Made by a program: the position numbers and the translations under genes. A model generated the notes under the pieces. The model did no database searches, was not told where the DNA came from, and saw nothing but the letters and a program-made list of their open reading frames with translations. Below, piece after piece: positions 1-8,076 of a stretch of 64,000 nucleotides of DNA (position 1 is its first letter; each line of letters starts with the position of its first letter). This DNA is from Candidatus Obscuribacter sp. (lineage in GTDB: Bacteria; Cyanobacteriota; Vampirovibrionia; Obscuribacterales; Obscuribacteraceae). The stretch covers positions 1-64,000 of the forward strand of contig JADYXR010000008.1 of NCBI GenBank assembly GCA_021772095.1. Reading direction: 5' to 3'.

Positions 1-520
1 ATATGCTGATCGCGGCAACGCCAGCGGCCACGAGTAAACTGCCGCCAAGCCGCATTGGAACCAGCGCTTCGCCCAGGAAGAAGTTTGACAAAAATTGAAG
101 TAAGACCGGATAGCTCGCGGTCGCACCAAGCACATAACTTGCTTCACTCAAGTTCATTGCCTTGAGATAACAGATCATGGCAAAACTGTAAGAGGCAAAT
201 CCCAAGCCGGTCCACAAGAGGATTTCGGGAGTGACAGACCATCCTGGTTCGAAGATGTTGAGGAGGATAAGTGTGATTATGGTTGCCGGGATCGAAAACG
301 CAAACAATCCAGTCATCACCAGGGATGATGGCGCGTGTTTCAACGCCAGTTTATCGAAAATGCCCCAGGCGCCCCAGCAGAGGAGCGTTACTACGACGCA
401 AATATTTAAGTTGGTATCCGACGGCATGCAGCTGCTTGATAAGTTCTGTTCTATAGACAATGTCTGGTAACTCAGCAATTTAAGCAGAGATGAATCCAAA
501 GCGGCTAACGTTTCGCTCAT
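1..520 (-). CDS. EamA/DMT-family transporter, partial (3' end outside window)
   Basis: The frame is open from an ATG at 520 to the left edge, giving 173 codons of a longer protein. The sequence is strongly hydrophobic. It contains CWGAWGIFDKLALKH, the usual first membrane helix of EamA (drug/metabolite transporter) proteins, and later AMNLSEASYVLGATASYPV, which resembles the end of the first EamA repeat. Such carriers have about ten helices in two repeats and sit in the inner membrane; the substrate cannot be read from sequence. An internal ATG at 427 (MPSDTNLN) would start nearer the first helix and remove a poorly hydrophobic 31-residue lead, so the true start is uncertain. The gene is divergent from the DoxX gene, with about 40 bp for both promoters. 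Confidence 0.8.
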   Translation of the reverse strand, partial: MSETLAALDSSLLKLLSYQTLSIEQNLSSSCMPSDTNLNICVVVTLLCWGAWGIFDKLALKHAPSSLVMTGLFAFSIPATIITLILLNIFEPGWSVTPEILLWTGLGFASYSFAMICYLKAMNLSEASYVLGATASYPVLLQFLSNFFLGEALVPMRLGGSLLVAAGVAAISI

Positions 521-562
521 TCTGGGATAAAATGACACGGACGGTTTGAACTGTAGGTGAGC

Positions 563-1078
563 ATGAACGATAAAGTTACCGGTAACCCAGTTGTTCAATT
601 AGCGCAAAAAGCATACGAATTGTTGGTCAAGATCGGTGACTTTTGCCAGAATTTTTTCCTGCTTTTTTTCAGAGTGTTCTTCGGTATTCAACTGATGAAA
701 AACGGCTGGGGAAAGCTGAATCATCATGCCGACATCGTCGAGTTTTTTACGTCGCTCGGGATTCCGATGCCCGATTTAAACGCCTGGGTCGCCGCGAGTG
801 TTGAATGTTTCGGCAGCGCTTTGATGATAATAGGATTTGCGACGAGACCGATTGGTGCGCTGATTACGTTCACAATGATCGTTGCGTACATGAGTGTTAC
901 AGAGGATCGAACCAAAGTTTTTGATCTTTTGTCACTCAAGGATCTCGATTCGTTTTTCAAAGCAGATCCATTTTTCTATTTGCTTACCGGCGTGATGGTT
1001 TTTTGTTTTGGACCTGGAAAATTTTCTGCTGATTATTTGCTCGGTCGGTTTTTGTTTAAAAAAGACGAGCAAAAGTAG
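563..1078 (+). CDS. DoxX family membrane protein
   Basis: About 171 residues with four hydrophobic segments. The early stretch LLFFRVFFGIQLMKNGWGKL and the following helix with a conserved Glu (VECFGSALMIIGFATRPIGAL) are the signature of DoxX/DoxX-like quinol-oxidase-associated or redox-stress membrane proteins. The family spans the inner membrane; some members act with thiosulfate/quinone chemistry or in oxidative-stress complexes, but nothing here fixes the role. A GTG two codons upstream (557) is an alternative start, and AGGTGA at 555-560 lies too close to the ATG to decide. A hydrophilic insertion (MSVTEDRTKVFDLLSLKDLD) separates helices three and four, a little longer than in typical members. 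It is likely monocistronic. Confidence 0.75.
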   Translation: MNDKVTGNPVVQLAQKAYELLVKIGDFCQNFFLLFFRVFFGIQLMKNGWGKLNHHADIVEFFTSLGIPMPDLNAWVAASVECFGSALMIIGFATRPIGALITFTMIVAYMSVTEDRTKVFDLLSLKDLDSFFKADPFFYLLTGVMVFCFGPGKFSADYLLGRFLFKKDEQK

Positions 1079-1476
1079 TTCTGATATTGTCGCTATGCGG
1101 CGACCTGGTTTCGTCTCGAACATCTGGAACGTGACCGTCGGACAAGTCGTTTGAAACGTCCAGCGTCTGATGGCGCGTGGAGTGATTTTGCTAATTCGCT
1201 ACGACGAGTTGATCAGTTTCGTATTTCCCGGGGTGACAGGGTTCGTGGCGACGTGCAAAATAGTGATATTGATTGATTGCTCTGCCTGTTGCCGAACACC
1301 CCAAGCAATTCCTTATTGATCGCAGGCAATCAATCCTGAGAGGAATCCCGCTCGCAACGCTGACCTCATTTTGCTCGCCATATAGCTATTAATTTATTGG
1401 GTATATAAACTTTACGACTCCTCAAACCACATTTGAGCAGCGGGCTTGTCTTGAGCCGGCGCTCTGTAGGGGGCTT
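1079..1476. other. Intergenic region with an inverted repeat
   Basis: About 400 bases without a credible gene. The 10-bp arms GATTGATTGC (1271-1280) and GCAATCAATC (1326-1335) form an inverted repeat; an alternative pairing uses GCCTG (1284-1288) with CAGGC. An AT-rich stretch with TATATAA (about 1401-1408) could be a -10 region for the hydrolase gene downstream. A weak 5-bp stem GTCGC/GCGAC just after the DoxX stop is not convincing as a terminator. Confidence 0.5.
1271..1335. repeat. 10-bp inverted repeat, possible structured leader
   Basis: Perfect arms GATTGATTGC and GCAATCAATC separated by 45 bases. A second, nested pairing (GCCTG with CAGGC) is possible. No T-run follows on either strand, so it is not a standard intrinsic terminator. 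It lies about 140 bases upstream of the hydrolase start and could be a binding site or leader structure; the role is unknown. Confidence 0.45.
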
Positions 1477-3054
1477 ATGAGTACTGAACTTAAACCGGCT
1501 GAAGAAGTTAAAGTCGCACCGACTAAACCTACCGACAGCACGACAACTTCTCCTTCCGACAAGCCGTACGACGCGCTTGACGCTTTTCGCCTTGGCACTA
1601 AACCTTCGGACACAGAGATACTTCCGAGCATCACCGCAAACAACACCGATACCGCGAAAGGCCCTGACGGTTTTGAAATTTTAGGTGCGCCGGAAGCGAA
1701 GGCAAAACCCGGTGACTCGACGGGTGGAAAACCTGAAGCGAATAAACCAGGACAAGCGAAGATCGAGACGTTGCCTTCGTTGAAGGAACCATTCGACGCT
1801 GAGAAAATAGCTGATTCGATCGAAAAAGCCTGCAATGGTGGTTGGACTTTCGGTGTCGGCACCGATGTAAATGGAGTGCTGAACGCTCTGAAAGGACTCT
1901 CGCCTGAACAAGTCAAGGCTGTCGACGAGAAGTTTGCAACCAAGCATGGTGTCAACTACGGCGAAGAAGGAAAACGTTGGGGTCTGGCAGAAGAGTTTAA
2001 AGACGAACTTGGCGAAGCCGATCTGAAAATCGCCAACGACATTCTTAATGCGAAGAATGAGATTCCGCCTGAATCTCGCGCGGCTGGTGCTGAGACTTTG
2101 AAGGACGGTGCCGGACTCAAGGTGGGCGAGACTAATCGCGTAACCATGGAAGATGGTCGCAAATATGACGTCTATGTTCCTGCCAATGCACAGAAGCCAC
2201 TACCGGTGGTGATGGTTATGCATGGTGCTTCGAAAGACCAGGACATGTCGGAATTACGAATAATGGAAAAAGAAACCGGCATGAATAACCTCGCGGAACA
2301 GTATGGTTTCGCGGTTGTATATGCTTATAACGAGCCGCAACCGGTAACTGGTTTGATGGGAGTGGAACAGAATCCATCGACCTGGAATTTGCATGGTCGC
2401 AAAAATTTCCTGCCCACCAATGAAAAATACGATGATGCGAAATATCTAGACCGAGTGGTCGACGATGTCGGCGCGCGCGTCAATGTCGATGAATCCAGAG
2501 TAGGTCTGGTTGGAATGTCTGATGGCGGGAGAGCAGCGGAACAATATGCTCTCGATCGTCCCGGCAAATTCAACGCACTATCCGTGATGCACGGCACCTG
2601 GATGCAAGGCGAACGCCGTCCGGAAGCGGGTACAGGACTGCCAACTATGATAACGCACGGAACGTCTGACAAGATGCTTCCATTTGAACAAGGCAAAGAT
2701 GGATGGTTAGGCGAAAAAGGTCGCGGACTGATGTCGTGGGTGTCTTCGTCGTTCATTCCCGGCACGAGCGAGTCTCGTCCGCATCAACAGATCGATGTGA
2801 TGAAAGACGCAAACGCTTGCGAAGGCGAGCCGACTAAAACAACTGTCGGTGACGTCGAAACCACGCATTACAAGGCTGAGCAATGCAAAACCGGTGAGAT
2901 CAAGCAATTCTTGGTCAAAGGCAATAATCACGCCTGGCAGGATTGGCAGAACGAAGGCGGCTGGTATTTCGTCGGTATGCCCAATCGGCAAATGCAGATG
3001 AGTGAAGAGACGGCCAAGTTCATTCTCAGAAATCCAATCAAACGCAACTTCTAA
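1477..3054 (+). CDS. PHB-depolymerase/LpqC-like alpha/beta hydrolase with annexin-like N-terminal repeat
   Basis: A 525-residue protein. Residues 1-104 are a Pro/Thr/Lys-rich, probably disordered segment with no signal peptide. Residues 105-192 read like one annexin repeat: GVGTDVNGVLNALKGLSPEQ, then a YG.. helix and DELGEADL, where annexins have KGxGTDE...IL...L..Q...Y...YG..L...L..ELSG. Residues 220-525 are an esterase of the polyhydroxybutyrate depolymerase/LpqC type. They carry the oxyanion segment HGASKD (249-254), nucleophile elbow GMSDGG (Ser348), HGTSDKMLPF (Asp398) and GNNHAWQ (His485), so a Ser-Asp-His triad is present. The substrate is probably an ester polymer or feruloyl-type ester (inference). 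The ATG follows a G-rich stretch (GGGGG at 1469-1473). The stop overlaps that of the convergent sixA. Confidence 0.75.
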   Translation: MSTELKPAEEVKVAPTKPTDSTTTSPSDKPYDALDAFRLGTKPSDTEILPSITANNTDTAKGPDGFEILGAPEAKAKPGDSTGGKPEANKPGQAKIETLPSLKEPFDAEKIADSIEKACNGGWTFGVGTDVNGVLNALKGLSPEQVKAVDEKFATKHGVNYGEEGKRWGLAEEFKDELGEADLKIANDILNAKNEIPPESRAAGAETLKDGAGLKVGETNRVTMEDGRKYDVYVPANAQKPLPVVMVMHGASKDQDMSELRIMEKETGMNNLAEQYGFAVVYAYNEPQPVTGLMGVEQNPSTWNLHGRKNFLPTNEKYDDAKYLDRVVDDVGARVNVDESRVGLVGMSDGGRAAEQYALDRPGKFNALSVMHGTWMQGERRPEAGTGLPTMITHGTSDKMLPFEQGKDGWLGEKGRGLMSWVSSSFIPGTSESRPHQQIDVMKDANACEGEPTKTTVGDVETTHYKAEQCKTGEIKQFLVKGNNHAWQDWQNEGGWYFVGMPNRQMQMSEETAKFILRNPIKRNF

Positions 3055-3539
3055 ACTAATTCTTTTGGTCGCAAAATCCATTCCATGGTTCCGGCACCAT
3101 TCTTGATGCCTTTCCATTTTTCGATATCGAGCGAAATCTTAGCGAGCGCGGCCGTTGGAAACGCTTCTTCTGCGCCGGTTAACTGAGTCAGCAACGATTC
3201 CATTCCAGGGTTGTGACCAATCAACAAAATGGTTTCGAGTTCCGAATCTTGCGCCTTCAACATTTCAAAAAGATCCGCGGTCGATGCTTCGTAGATCCGC
3301 TCATCATAAGTGATCTCCGATTTTATTTTCGATGCATCGATTACATGTTTTGCTGTTTGCTTTGTTCGCTTCGAAGGCGAACACAGAATCAAATCCGGCT
3401 TCAGTTTTTTCTCGCGCATCACGCGACCCATTAATGGTGCGGCTTTCTTTCCTCGTTCGTTGAGTGGACGATCGAAATCATCGAGGCGAGAATCATCCCA
3501 ACTGGATTTAGCGTGACGCAACAAATAAAGTTCTTTCAT
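3051..3539 (-). CDS. sixA: Phosphohistidine phosphatase SixA (histidine phosphatase superfamily)
   Basis: About 162 residues. The N-terminal LYLLRHAKSSW holds the catalytic Arg8-His9 of the histidine phosphatase (phosphoglycerate mutase-like) superfamily. LIGHNPGMESLL holds the second active-site His. Short length and the RHAKS motif fit SixA, which dephosphorylates phospho-His on HPt domains or the phosphotransferase system in E. coli. ATG at 3539 is preferred to the TTG one codon upstream. It sits 7 bases downstream of the OB-fold gene, so the two are probably co-transcribed leftward. Its last four bases overlap the end of the convergent hydrolase gene. Confidence 0.8.
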   Translation of the reverse strand: MKELYLLRHAKSSWDDSRLDDFDRPLNERGKKAAPLMGRVMREKKLKPDLILCSPSKRTKQTAKHVIDASKIKSEITYDERIYEASTADLFEMLKAQDSELETILLIGHNPGMESLLTQLTGAEEAFPTAALAKISLDIEKWKGIKNGAGTMEWILRPKELV

Positions 3540-3546
3540 CAACTAT

Positions 3547-3942
3547 TTAGTGCTCGTGATTGCAACACGAGCCGCCTGCCCCATGAGTGTGAGAGGATGC
3601 CGGAGTGGGGCTGGTTTCGACGTGCACTTTTATCGGCTTCCGGCCTTGGGCCACGTACAAAACCGAAGCACCCGAGCGGACGACATGAATCGTTTCGCCC
3701 TTGAGAATTTCGATATTGAGATCATTGGCTCTGGCACTGTAGTTCTGGCGTGCGTCACCGAAAGCCACCATGACTTCGCCGACTGAGCCTTTGCCGATCG
3801 TTGCTGTTACTTCGCCCTCAAGACCTTCGAGATCCTCTGGTTTTGCCACACTCTTCTTGCTCTCAATGCGGTTGCCGAACCAGCTGGCCAGGTCCAAGAT
3901 TCCGTCCGCCATCTCAGCGGCTTTTTTAAAGAATGCGGTCAT
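3547..3942 (-). CDS. NfeD-like OB-fold protein with Cys/His-rich C-terminal tail
   Basis: 131 residues. The middle (about 35-105) reads as a small beta-barrel: LEGLEGEVTATIGKGSVGEV, an ARANDLNIEILKGE turn, then IHVVRSGASVLYV. This matches the pattern of the soluble OB fold at the C-terminus of NfeD/YuaF proteins (G..G.a.t.L.p.G.v...G....A.....i..G..V.Vv...G..L.V). No membrane helix is present. The last 16 residues (SSHTHGAGGSCCNHEH) carry four His and two Cys, a likely metal-binding tail. No function is assigned; the family name is a fold-level guess. It heads a two-gene leftward unit with sixA. Confidence 0.5.
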   Translation of the reverse strand: MTAFFKKAAEMADGILDLASWFGNRIESKKSVAKPEDLEGLEGEVTATIGKGSVGEVMVAFGDARQNYSARANDLNIEILKGETIHVVRSGASVLYVAQGRKPIKVHVETSPTPASSHTHGAGGSCCNHEH

Positions 3943-4198
3943 GGAACCTCCAGAGCGGTTGTGACGCCAAAGTTTAACAGGGAAGCGAACTTATTTATGT
4001 TTGCGTGTTGTTTCGATTATAGTCAGACCTCTTGAGAAGTCGGGTAATAATCACTAAATCTTCGCTTTTAGAATGCTGTAGACTGGCGTTTTGTCGCCTA
4101 CGCAAAAGATCACAAGTCCGACTTCAGATGTGAAGAGCGTATTGTTGATTTGATTTTTCGGTTTTGACCTTAAAAGATCAAATCGCCGACAGCTAGAT

Positions 4199-4789
4199 AT
4201 GGAGCTAATGGACCAACCCAATCTTTTAGAAATTACCAATAACCTCAACCAAGTTGTGGCTGAGTTGGATTTGCCTGATGGTTGGGAGAAGGGCAAGAAG
4301 CCCACTCGTCCGGCGTATTTGATGGCGTCGCGTTTTCTAATTTCTTACCGCGACGCGCGTGTTGGCTTATCGCTTCGTGAGCCCGCGAAAAAAACTTACG
4401 ACTTCATGGAGCCGCAGCACAACCACTTTCTGCAACTGTTGCGCCGTCCTGCGCACGAACTTAGTGATGATGAAATGCTGACGATCGCATTGTTGTTGGA
4501 TCAGATCGGTTGGCCTTCGAAGTTTAAAAGAGATTGGGCGCGCACCATATATTCTCCTCCGCACAATGTTTTGCAGATCCAGGGTTTGTGGGTGCAAGAA
4601 CGAATAAAGTCTCGCGCGATAATTCTCGATACGACTTTTGATAGTGGCAACTACGTGCAAGAAGTTTGGTTTATCGCGCCTGCGGAAATTTTTGATATCT
4701 ACGCGTCTGAGTGCGAGCGCATCTTCAGCTCGTTTCGTTGGACGATTGCAACCGAAGAGTTGACCAGCACTCCCTGGGCGTCTAGCTGA
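4199..4789 (+). CDS. Hypothetical protein, 196 aa
   Basis: A soluble protein without signal peptide or membrane helix. The middle is rich in aromatic and charged residues (FMEPQHNHFLQLLRRPAHEL) and is followed by a helix with DDEMLTIALLLDQIGWPSKFKRDW. The C-terminal half appears to be mixed strand and helix, ending near ECERIFSSFRWTIATEE. I do not recognise the family. Codon use resembles the neighbours. No clear Shine-Dalgarno precedes the ATG; a second ATG follows three codons later (MDQPN). Neighbours give no functional hint. Confidence 0.55.
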   Translation: MELMDQPNLLEITNNLNQVVAELDLPDGWEKGKKPTRPAYLMASRFLISYRDARVGLSLREPAKKTYDFMEPQHNHFLQLLRRPAHELSDDEMLTIALLLDQIGWPSKFKRDWARTIYSPPHNVLQIQGLWVQERIKSRAIILDTTFDSGNYVQEVWFIAPAEIFDIYASECERIFSSFRWTIATEELTSTPWASS

Positions 4790-4946
4790 AGCCCACGCGA
4801 CAGTATTCGAAATTTATTCAGGAAATTTTCTGACAACGAATTGCCGTGACGAGTTTATAGCTGCGAAACAAGATGACAACCGATCCGTAAAGATCTAGCG
4901 CTTGTGCTACGAGTAGAATGCTGGCAGTCGAACCGGAGGATAAATC

Positions 4947-5315
4947 ATGTTGTTTAGAAAAAAACTGACCGAAGTTGCGGTGGATTCATTTACTGACTAC
5001 CTCAAAGAAAAATTCGCGATGCTGAAAGAGCTCGACCTCGACAAAGACGGTCAGAAAGATGTGGACCAAATTGTCGCTATCGTCAATCGCGGCGGAGTGG
5101 CTCTAAAAGCCGCGCTTGACTCGACCGATTTCACGAAGATGGCAACTGGACTGGAACAAATTGTCGCGGGTGCCAATATGATCAAGTCATCTTTTGACCC
5201 GGTCAAAGTTCAAGCTGTTGCAAAAGAAGTTGAAGAAGGAACGAAGAAACTTGTCGAGCTCAGCAATCTTGGAATCGTTGAGATGAAGCAGTATCACGCA
5301 AAAGAGGAACAGTAA
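4947..5315 (+). CDS. Small helical protein with EF-hand-like loop
   Basis: 122 residues, soluble, predicted almost entirely helical. Residues 30-41 (DLDKDGQKDVDQ) resemble a calcium loop DxDxDG, but position 12 is Gln rather than Glu/Asp, so binding is uncertain. The rest is amphipathic, with AALDSTDFTKMATGLEQIV and a charged C-terminus. GGAGG at 4936-4940 gives a good ribosome site six bases before the ATG. It stands alone between unrelated genes. Function unknown. Confidence 0.6.
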   Translation: MLFRKKLTEVAVDSFTDYLKEKFAMLKELDLDKDGQKDVDQIVAIVNRGGVALKAALDSTDFTKMATGLEQIVAGANMIKSSFDPVKVQAVAKEVEEGTKKLVELSNLGIVEMKQYHAKEEQ

Positions 5316-5443
5316 AACTAGATCAGCGAATCTGATTTTCTCGACGCGCGTGCACGCTTCTATTTGTAAGTTTATTTCTTCGCTGCGTATAACATTTCTG
5401 GCTTTGGAACTGTTTCTCGGCTGCGTGAAGTGAGAAAACTAGA

Positions 5444-6154
5444 TTAGGAAAAAGCTGTTCTATCGTCTACGCGAAACGACAATTTGCTTTGTTTGCCTGC
5501 GGAAATTGCTTCCAGGTGTTCCTCTGCGTTGGTCATGTCTAGCAGCGGCGTGCCGCGTTTTAGCGATTCTAGAATGCGTGCTTCCACGGATTGCAGTTTT
5601 CTGGCGCCGTCGATGATTTCATCGAGTTCACTTTGTGATAAAACGATCACGCCGTCATCGTCACCAAATACGATATCACCAGGTTCCACTGCGATGCCAC
5701 CGCATGTGATGCTGACTTGTGTTCCGAATAACTGGTTGCAGGTGCCTGCCATCGGCGTGACGTGACGCGAGAAAACCGGATAGCCCATTGCTCGGATGCT
5801 TTCCGAGTCGCGGCAAGCGCCGTCGACGATGATTCCCGCCAGTCCTTTTCGTCGCGCCTCTGCTGAAAACAGTTCGCCCAGCAAGGCACGCTCGCCGCCA
5901 CGTCCATCGATTACCAGAACCTCCCCCGCCTGCGCTTCGTGCAGAGCTTTGATCACGGTAAGGAAGTCGTCGAGCACGCTGACTGTTCTTGCCACTCCGA
6001 GAATTTTTGTGCCCGGCTGCAGCGGTCGAATTTGCGGAGACATGACCCGCAAGGTTTTTCTTGAGTCGCACAGGCTCGACGTGTCCAGTCCGTGAAACAG
6101 CGCATGTAATGCGGATTCCTTTCCGGCGGTTTCTTCCTTCGCTAATTTCGTCAT
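5444..6154 (-). CDS. RraA-like protein (HMG/CHA aldolase or RraA family)
   Basis: 236 residues spanning the whole RraA-like fold. The family signature is present: GELF (93-96) and, about 20 residues on, DGACRD with Arg115-Asp116, the residues that bind pyruvate enolate and the divalent metal in 4-hydroxy-4-methyl-2-oxoglutarate/4-carboxy-4-hydroxy-2-oxoadipate aldolases. VIDGRGGERALLGE and VEPGDIVFGDDDGVIV are also typical. Related proteins named RraA inhibit RNase E, and others were misnamed menaquinone methyltransferases; sequence alone does not separate these roles. No catabolic partner genes are nearby. It is transcribed leftward, facing away from the DUF1800 gene. Confidence 0.8.
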   Translation of the reverse strand: MTKLAKEETAGKESALHALFHGLDTSSLCDSRKTLRVMSPQIRPLQPGTKILGVARTVSVLDDFLTVIKALHEAQAGEVLVIDGRGGERALLGELFSAEARRKGLAGIIVDGACRDSESIRAMGYPVFSRHVTPMAGTCNQLFGTQVSITCGGIAVEPGDIVFGDDDGVIVLSQSELDEIIDGARKLQSVEARILESLKRGTPLLDMTNAEEHLEAISAGKQSKLSFRVDDRTAFS

Positions 6155-6349
6155 GAACGGTGCTCCTGAGACTCAAACGTGGAATGGTTTAGTTATCACC
6201 TGGACCTGCCATTGGTGGACCAGGTTGTAGATCTTGTAGCCAGCGAGAAGCAATAATAGCGGTAGGCATAAATTTAAGGTAGGAAATTGAACTTTTTGTT
6301 CTGGATTAACGTATTAGTTGCTAGAGGGGTCTGTTTTGGGAAGAGTCTT

Positions 6350-8065
6350 ATGCCGAAACTTATAAACCAGCGTGGCGCAGTCTATGCCCTCGCGGCTACC
6401 GTGTTGTTTGCATACCAGCAGGTGGCAAGCGCAGCTGATGGCGGAAAGAAAAACGTTTCGACCAAGGTTAGTGCGACCGTGGCGAATCGAAAGGTACGAC
6501 CTGGAACTAGAGCAGCCGGAGCTGTAGCGACCAAAACTGCGGTAGCTGGAACCGCTATACGCACCAATTCATTAGCTTCTCCGCCGCTCGCTTTTCCATC
6601 TGAAGAAGCGAAAGTTAGACACCTGCTCAATCGCGTCACATACGGTCCGTCTACGGAGGATCTCGATCGCGTAATGTCGATAGGCATTGATAAGTATATC
6701 GACGAGCAGCTCAAGCCTGAGTCCATAACGCTTCCCGCTAAAGTGGCGGCGCTTGCGAAACAGCCCGCGTTGTCTGAAAGCCCGGCGAGGTTGTTTTTGA
6801 ACTATGGCAAAGAGGCTTTTGATGACATGGCGAAAGCCGCCAGGAAGACCGGGCCGGACGGCAAAGGCACTGACGCTGCGGTCAAGAAAGAAATTCAACA
6901 GCTCGTGCGCGACAACTACCAGGATTTGTACGGACAGGTTTCTGAAGCGCGTTTGACTCGGGCGACGGACTCGCCGAGGCAGTTGGAAGAAGTAATGACC
7001 GAATTCTGGTTCAACCATTTCAATGTTTCGATGGACAAAGGGCTCGATCATCTCTGGGTTGGCTCGTACGAGGAAGCCGCGATTCGTCCGAATGTATTCG
7101 GCAAATTTCGTGAGTTGCTCGGTGCCACCGCGCACCACGCCGCGATGTTGTTCTACCTCGACAATTGGCAGAACACCGCGCCGAAATTGGTTGTTAAGCC
7201 GAAAGGGGCAAACAAAAAATTCGCAGGACTGAACGAAAATTACGCTCGCGAATTGATGGAATTGCACACGCTTGGAGTCGACGGCGGCTACACACAAAAG
7301 GACGTAGTCGAGCTGGCCCGCGTGCTTACGGGGCACGGTCTCATCACAAAAAAAAGCATCATCACTAATCCGGCCGGACTGAACAGTAAATACGGATATA
7401 ATTTCGATCAGTCGCGACATGATTTCGGCGACAAAGTTTTGCTGGGACAAACTATTAAAGCCAAAGGCGTGGAGGAACTCGAAGAAGCTCTCGACATGCT
7501 GGCGAAGCACCCATCAACCGCTAAGTTTGTCAGCTATAAACTGGCTCAATATTTTATCTGCGACGATCCACCGCCGACGTTGGTGACAAAACTATCAAAC
7601 ACTTTTCAGAAAACCGATGGTGATTTAAAAGTGATGATGAGAACACTTTTGAAAAGCGATGAGTTCTGGGATGCGCGCCAGGCTAACGCGAAATTCAAAT
7701 CACCGTATCGTTATTTGGTTTCGGGTTTGCGTGCATCGAATGCCACTGTCAACAATACCAGACCGTTATTGGGATTTTTGCGTTTGCAGGGTATGCCGAT
7801 GTATCAATGCCAAACACCGGATGGATATAAGAACACGCAGAAGGCTTGGCTGAGCTCATCCGGTCTTTTGCAACGAATCAACTTCGCCACTGCATTCGGT
7901 GCCAACCGATCGCCGGGCGCGCGAATATCCGATGTTAGTCCGGAACAAGTTATGAGAATCGCCGGGATAAAACCAACCGATCAAACCGGTCAAGTCGTTG
8001 AATCATCCCCGCGTCAGTTGAAGTTGGCGCTGTTGTTCGGCTCACCTGAGTTTATGAAATATTAG
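6350..8065 (+). CDS. DUF1800 family exported protein (first copy)
   Basis: 571 residues from the ATG at 6350, which yields a Sec signal peptide (MPKLINQRGAVYALAATVLF, cleavage after ASA). A TTG 21 codons upstream keeps the frame open but adds an unlikely lead. After an Ala/Thr-rich linker, the DUF1800 core starts at HLLNRVTYGPS. It includes EFWFNHFNV, then NENYARELMELHTLGV and GGYTQKDVVELARVLTGH, the hallmark of the family. DUF1800 proteins are exported, of unknown biochemistry, and nearly always precede a DUF1501 gene, as here, 11 bases upstream. The two form an operon; a second pair is at 26789-29535. Confidence 0.85.
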   Translation: MPKLINQRGAVYALAATVLFAYQQVASAADGGKKNVSTKVSATVANRKVRPGTRAAGAVATKTAVAGTAIRTNSLASPPLAFPSEEAKVRHLLNRVTYGPSTEDLDRVMSIGIDKYIDEQLKPESITLPAKVAALAKQPALSESPARLFLNYGKEAFDDMAKAARKTGPDGKGTDAAVKKEIQQLVRDNYQDLYGQVSEARLTRATDSPRQLEEVMTEFWFNHFNVSMDKGLDHLWVGSYEEAAIRPNVFGKFRELLGATAHHAAMLFYLDNWQNTAPKLVVKPKGANKKFAGLNENYARELMELHTLGVDGGYTQKDVVELARVLTGHGLITKKSIITNPAGLNSKYGYNFDQSRHDFGDKVLLGQTIKAKGVEELEEALDMLAKHPSTAKFVSYKLAQYFICDDPPPTLVTKLSNTFQKTDGDLKVMMRTLLKSDEFWDARQANAKFKSPYRYLVSGLRASNATVNNTRPLLGFLRLQGMPMYQCQTPDGYKNTQKAWLSSSGLLQRINFATAFGANRSPGARISDVSPEQVMRIAGIKPTDQTGQVVESSPRQLKLALLFGSPEFMKY

Positions 8066-8076
8066 TTGGAGGTCTC

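Noticed and set aside
6572..7510. 312-codon minus-strand frame inside the first DUF1800 gene
   Set aside because: Antisense shadow of a gene with strong family motifs.
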